Positions 60,948 through 64,000 of a stretch of 64,000 nucleotides of DNA are shown here, piece after piece. The translations under genes and the position numbers were made by a program. The notes under the pieces were generated by a model, which was given only the letters and a program-made list of their open reading frames with translations, had not been told where the DNA came from and searched no databases. The stretch's first letter is position 1. Every line of letters begins with the position of its first letter. This DNA is from Streptomyces sp. NA04227 (GTDB lineage: Bacteria > Actinomycetota > Actinomycetes > Streptomycetales > Streptomycetaceae). The stretch is taken from NCBI RefSeq assembly GCF_013364195.1, contig NZ_CP054918.1, forward strand, positions 6,499,001 to 6,563,000, in the 5' to 3' direction.

Positions 60948-61535
60948 ATGGCCAAGACCAGTACGACGACCCAGGGGCTGCGCGCGGCGATCGAGCGCAG
61001 CGGTTACTACCCGGCTCTCGTGGCCGAAGCCGTGGAGGCCGCCGTCGGAGGCGAGTCCATCGGCTCGTACCTGGTCCACCAGGAGACCACCTTCGACGCC
61101 AACGAGGTCCGCCGTCATGTCACGGTCCTCGTCCTGACCGGCACCCGCTTCATCGTCAGCCACACCGACGAGCAGGCGGCCGACGCCACCTCGCCGAGCC
61201 CGTACGCCACCACCTCCACCGAGTCGGTGAAGCTGGGCCGTATCTCCTCCGTCGTGGTCAGCCGGGTCGTCGCGAACCCCGAGTCCTACACCCCCGGAAC
61301 CCTGCCCCGTGAGGTCGTCCTCACCATCGGCTGGGGCGCCGTCTCCCGCATCGACCTGGAGCCCGCGGCCTGCGGGGACCCCAACTGCGAGGCGGACCAC
61401 GGCTATACGGGCAACTCGACGGCGGACGACCTCAGCCTGCGGGTGAGCGAGGCGGGTGACGGCGCCGACACCGTGCGGCAGACCCTCGCCTTCGCCAAGG
61501 CGCTGTCCGAGGCGACCTCGGACGTCCGGAACTGA
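60948..61535 (+). CDS. DUF5998 family protein
   Basis: The 195-residue protein is a member of an actinobacterial family of unknown function. Recognisable parts are GLRAAIERSGYYPALVAEAVEAAVGGE at the start, SYLVHQETTFDANEVRRHVTVLVLTGTRFIVSHTDE, and SIGWGAVSRIDLEPAACGDPNCEADHGY-like sequence with a possible CGDPNC metal or disulfide site. The C-terminal helix ends FAKALSEATS. Its stop TGA shares a base with the start of the phosphodiesterase-like gene, so they are co-translated. Confidence 0.88.
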   Translation: MAKTSTTTQGLRAAIERSGYYPALVAEAVEAAVGGESIGSYLVHQETTFDANEVRRHVTVLVLTGTRFIVSHTDEQAADATSPSPYATTSTESVKLGRISSVVVSRVVANPESYTPGTLPREVVLTIGWGAVSRIDLEPAACGDPNCEADHGYTGNSTADDLSLRVSEAGDGADTVRQTLAFAKALSEATSDVRN

Positions 61536-62722
61536 TGGCCCAGCCCACCTGGGACGAACCCGAGCCGCTCGCCCTCGGCACCGCGCCCGTCCCGCAGTAC
61601 GGCACGGGTTCGCTCGCCGATCTGCTGCCCACGCTCGCCGCGGGCCTCGGCGTCCCCGGAACCCAGGCGCGGATAGCCGAACTCGCGCCCGCCGACCGGG
61701 TCTGCGTCTTCCTCGTCGACGGCCTCGGCTGGCAGCAGCTCGGGCAGCACCCCGGCGAAGCCCCCTTCCTCACCTCCCTGCTGCACACCTCGCGCGGCGG
61801 CACCGGACGCCCGCTCACCGCGGGCTATCCGGCCACCACCGCGACCTCGCTCGCCTCCGTCGGCACCGGCCTGCCCCCGGGTGCGCACGGACTCCCCGGC
61901 TACACCGTGCGCAACCCCGGCACCGGCGAGCTGATGAACCAGCTGCGCTGGCAGCCCTGGGCGCCGCCGAAGGCCTGGCAGCCCCATCCGACCGTCTTCC
62001 AGCTCGCCGACCGGGCGGGAGTGCGCACCGCCCAGGTGACCTCGCCCGCGTTCGAGAGCACCCCGCTCACCAAGGTCGCGCTCAGCGGCGGCTCCTTCAT
62101 CGGCCGGACCTCCGGCGAGGAACGCATGGACGTGGCGGCCGCCCAACTCGCCGCCGACGACCGGACGCTGGTCTACACGTACTACTCCGAACTCGACGGC
62201 GCGGGCCACCGGTTCGGGGTGGACTCCGAGGCCTGGCGGGCCCAACTCCGCTACGTGGACGGGCTCGTACGACGGCTGGCCGAGCAACTGCCGCCGCGCA
62301 GCGCCCTCTACGTCACCGCCGACCACGGCATGATCGACATCCCCTTCGACGAGCACCACCGTCTCGACTTCGACGAGGACTGGGAACTCAGCGCCGGAGT
62401 CGCCCTGCTCGGCGGCGAGGGCCGGGCCCGGCACGTCTACGCGGTCCCCGGTGCCGAGGCCGACGTCCTCACCGTGTGGCGGGAAGTGCTCGGCGACCGG
62501 TTCTGGATCGCGAGCCGTGAAGAGGCCATCGAGGCGGGCTGGTTCGGCCCCCGGATCGACGAGCGGGTGTACGGGCGGCTGGGCGATGTGATCGCCGCGG
62601 CGCACGACGACGCCCTGATCATCGCCTCGCGCCTGGAACCGAAGGAGTCGGCGATGGTCGGCAACCATGGTTCGATGACAGCGACGGAACAACTCGTTCC
62701 GCTCCTCGAAGTGCGCACCTGA
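61535..62722 (+). CDS. Alkaline-phosphatase superfamily (nucleotide pyrophosphatase/phosphodiesterase) protein
   Basis: The 395-residue protein has the superfamily metal sites: CVFLVDGLGWQQL (Asp), GYPATTATSLASVGTGLPPGAHGLPGY with the nucleophilic Thr, YTYYSELDGAGHRFGVDSE (Asp, His), and YVTADHGMIDIP (Asp-His). The group hydrolyses phosphodiesters or phosphonates; substrates of actinobacterial members are unknown. It overlaps the DUF5998 gene by one base and is followed after 55 bp by thymidine kinase, so the three probably form one transcript. No signal peptide is seen, so it should be cytoplasmic. Confidence 0.9.
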   Translation: MAQPTWDEPEPLALGTAPVPQYGTGSLADLLPTLAAGLGVPGTQARIAELAPADRVCVFLVDGLGWQQLGQHPGEAPFLTSLLHTSRGGTGRPLTAGYPATTATSLASVGTGLPPGAHGLPGYTVRNPGTGELMNQLRWQPWAPPKAWQPHPTVFQLADRAGVRTAQVTSPAFESTPLTKVALSGGSFIGRTSGEERMDVAAAQLAADDRTLVYTYYSELDGAGHRFGVDSEAWRAQLRYVDGLVRRLAEQLPPRSALYVTADHGMIDIPFDEHHRLDFDEDWELSAGVALLGGEGRARHVYAVPGAEADVLTVWREVLGDRFWIASREEAIEAGWFGPRIDERVYGRLGDVIAAAHDDALIIASRLEPKESAMVGNHGSMTATEQLVPLLEVRT

Positions 62723-62777
62723 CCCTCCCGCCTCCACCTCGCCTGCCCCCCCACGACGCGAAAGGCCGTCCTTCCCC

Positions 62778-63428
62778 ATGCCCGAGTTGGTGTTCTTCTC
62801 CGGAACCATGGACTGCGGAAAGAGCACGCTCGCGCTGCAGATCGGCCACAACCGTTCGGCGCGCGGTCTGCGGGGCCTGATCTTCACGCGGGACGACCGG
62901 GCCGGCGAGGGCAAGCTCTCCTCGCGCCTCGGTCTGGTCACCGACGCGATCGAGGCCGACGAGCGGATCGACCTGTACGCGCATGTGGTCGAGCATCTCT
63001 CGCGCGGCGGGCGCGCGGACTACGTCATCGTGGACGAGGCACAGTTCCTCGCTCCCGAGCAGATAGACCAGTTGGCGCGGATCGTCGACGAACTCGGCCT
63101 GGACGTCTTCGCGTTCGGTATCACGACGGACTTCCGCACCAAGCTCTTCCCCGGTTCGCAGCGGCTGATCGAACTCGCCGACCGCATCGAGACCCTCCAG
63201 GTGGAGACCCTCTGCTGGTGCGGAGCCCGGGCCACGCACAACGCCCGTACGGTCGGCGGGAAGATGGTCGTCGAAGGCGCCCAGGTCGTCGTCGGCGACG
63301 TCAACCAGGCGCTGGAGGAAGTCGGTTACGAGGTCCTGTGCCGACGTCACCACCGCAGCCGGATGACCAGTGCCACCGCACACGCCGCCGCGCTCTCGCC
63401 GGACGTACTCCCCGTCACCGAGTCCTGA
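62778..63428 (+). CDS. tdk: Thymidine kinase
   Basis: The 216-residue protein has Walker A SGTMDCGKSTLA, the DEAQF motif with the catalytic Glu (VIVDEAQFLAPEQ), and the type II C-terminal lasso with zinc-like CWCGARATHNARTV...YEVLCRRHH. It phosphorylates thymidine with ATP in the salvage pathway. The short spacing to the phosphodiesterase-like gene suggests co-transcription. Length and motifs are normal for bacterial TK1-type enzymes. Confidence 0.95.
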   Translation: MPELVFFSGTMDCGKSTLALQIGHNRSARGLRGLIFTRDDRAGEGKLSSRLGLVTDAIEADERIDLYAHVVEHLSRGGRADYVIVDEAQFLAPEQIDQLARIVDELGLDVFAFGITTDFRTKLFPGSQRLIELADRIETLQVETLCWCGARATHNARTVGGKMVVEGAQVVVGDVNQALEEVGYEVLCRRHHRSRMTSATAHAAALSPDVLPVTES

Positions 63429-63543
63429 CCGCGCGCATGCGCCCCTGATCGTCGCCGCGTGGCAGAGGGGGTCGACGGGCCCGCCCGGCGGGGTGCAGCA
63501 TGGAAGGGAACCGGAGCGCAGTCGTTTCGCGGAGGTGACCGCG

Positions 63544-63594
63544 ATGGCTCTGCCCGTCCGTGCGCGGCCGGGGGCTCGTCATGCTCTTCCGTGA
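63544..63594 (+). CDS. Possible 16-residue leader peptide overlapping the next start
   Basis: ATG 63544 has a good GGAGG ribosome site (63532-63537 region) and would encode MALPVRARPGARHALP before TGA 63592-63594, in another frame than the phosphoribosyltransferase gene whose ATG 63581 lies inside it. The ribosome site is far from 63581, so translational coupling is possible. It may equally be chance. Confidence 0.25.
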   Translation: MALPVRARPGARHALP

Positions 63595-64000
63595 CCGCGT
63601 CGAGGCCGGACGTCGTCTGGCCGCGGACCTCGGCCACCTGCGCGGGGCTCCGGTCGTGGTGCTCGGTCTGCCCCGGGGCGGTGTCCCGGTGGCACTGGAG
63701 GCGGCACGGGTACTGAAGGCCCCGCTGGACGTGTGCATGGTGCGCAAACTGGGTGTGCCCACCCAGCCCGAGCTGGGCATGGGAGCGATCGGCGAGGACG
63801 GCACCCGCGTCCTCAACAGCCGGGTACTCGCGGCCACCGGAGTCTCCGAGGCGGAGGTTGCCGCCGCCGAGACCCGCGAACGGGCCGTACTGGAGCGCCG
63901 CGCCGCGCTGTACCGCGGCGACCGCCCGCCGGTCGAGCTCGCGGGGCGGGTCGTGGTGGTCGTCGACGACGGGGTGGCGACCGGTTCCACCGCGCGCGTC
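63581..64000 (+). CDS. Phosphoribosyltransferase family protein, N-terminal part (3' end outside window)
   Basis: The first 140 residues are visible: MLFRDRVEAGRRLAADLGHLRGAPVVVLGLPRGGVPVALEAARVL, DVCMVRKLGVPTQPELGMGAIGEDG, and the PRPP-binding loop VVVVVDDGVATGSTARV, at which the window stops. This is the type I PRTase arrangement of the short dienelactone-hydrolase-associated or stress-linked family found in actinobacteria; the base or sugar acceptor is unknown. ATG 63581 lacks a close ribosome site; a small overlapping reading frame upstream has one. Full length cannot be determined. Confidence 0.85.
   Translation, partial: MLFRDRVEAGRRLAADLGHLRGAPVVVLGLPRGGVPVALEAARVLKAPLDVCMVRKLGVPTQPELGMGAIGEDGTRVLNSRVLAATGVSEAEVAAAETRERAVLERRAALYRGDRPPVELAGRVVVVVDDGVATGSTARV

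Noticed and set aside
1..64000. Mobile element, prophage, CRISPR or toxin-antitoxin locus
   Set aside because: I saw no transposase, integrase, phage or Cas gene, no direct-repeat-spacer pattern and no compositional break; gene order is that of the core chromosome.

Overview
The window is a contiguous piece of a high-GC actinobacterial chromosome, almost certainly Streptomyces. The evidence is the extreme third-position GC, the gene content (hrdB-type principal sigma factor with a long Lys/Ala-rich N-terminus, class II NrdJ with NrdR, a LexA with an actinobacterial SOS box, HPr, a PatA with a reversed domain order), many GTG starts, leaderless-type promoters and near absence of TTA codons. 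From memory, the order of lexA, nrdR-nrdJ, rnhB, hrdB, parE, parC, the M16 peptidase pair, ptsH and patA follows the core-chromosome order around SCO5800-SCO5845 of S. coelicolor. So this is mostly conserved core, not an island. I saw no rRNA, credible tRNA, CRISPR array, insertion sequence, prophage or attachment site.

Layout. 1-2.5 kb: the end of an NRPS-independent siderophore operon (acetyltransferase, IucA/IucC synthetase). 2.6-9.3 kb: a DinG/XPD-like helicase, then 3-hydroxybutyrate dehydrogenase, an MHS-type transporter and a GAF/PucR regulator. 9.4-14.4 kb: lexA (minus strand) diverging from nrdR-nrdJ, with an SOS box and two NrdR boxes between them. 14.6-20.7 kb: a YdbC-like protein, a histidine phosphatase, an ADP-ribosylglycohydrolase, a DHA2 efflux pump, rnhB and a degenerate helicase-domain protein. 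20.9-30.1 kb: a hypothetical protein, a RecQ-like helicase with a phosphoribosyltransferase tail, a DUF4192 protein, an NrtR-like Nudix regulator, an ABC ATPase/membrane fusion carrying a TTA codon, and a FadR-family regulator. 30.5-36 kb: hrdB, a secreted trypsin-like protease, a DUF7455 protein and parE. 36.2-43.9 kb: a NarL-type two-component pair, a DUF485/acetate symporter operon facing a CitA/CitB-type two-component pair, and a sucrase/ferredoxin-like protein behind an iron box. 44-47 kb: two divergent citrate synthases. 47.2-55.2 kb: a VOC protein, a repeat-rich intergenic region, a CobW-type GTPase, parC and the M16 pair. 55.3-64 kb: a riboswitch-controlled M23 peptidase, a GntR regulator, HPr, PatA, a DUF5998 protein, an alkaline-phosphatase-superfamily protein, thymidine kinase and the start of a phosphoribosyltransferase gene.

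Themes (inference). The window joins genome maintenance and core transcription (LexA, NrdRJ, RNase HII, RecQ-like and DinG-like helicases, topoisomerase IV, HrdB) with C2/C4 carbon metabolism: 3-hydroxybutyrate oxidation, acetate uptake with a carboxylate-type sensor, two citrate synthases, and PatA, which in S. lividans controls acyl-CoA synthetases by acetylation.

The least explained signals lie between genes: an inverted pair of perfect DnaA boxes between recQ and the DUF4192 gene; a TTGAC/GTCAA half-site array between the citrate synthases; and about 340 bp of degenerate 10-bp-periodic repeats upstream of the CobW gene. In coding sequence the oddest items are the TTA-containing ABC fusion with an altered Walker A motif and an orphan, degenerate SF1-helicase C-terminal domain. 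No wholly new multi-gene system is evident.
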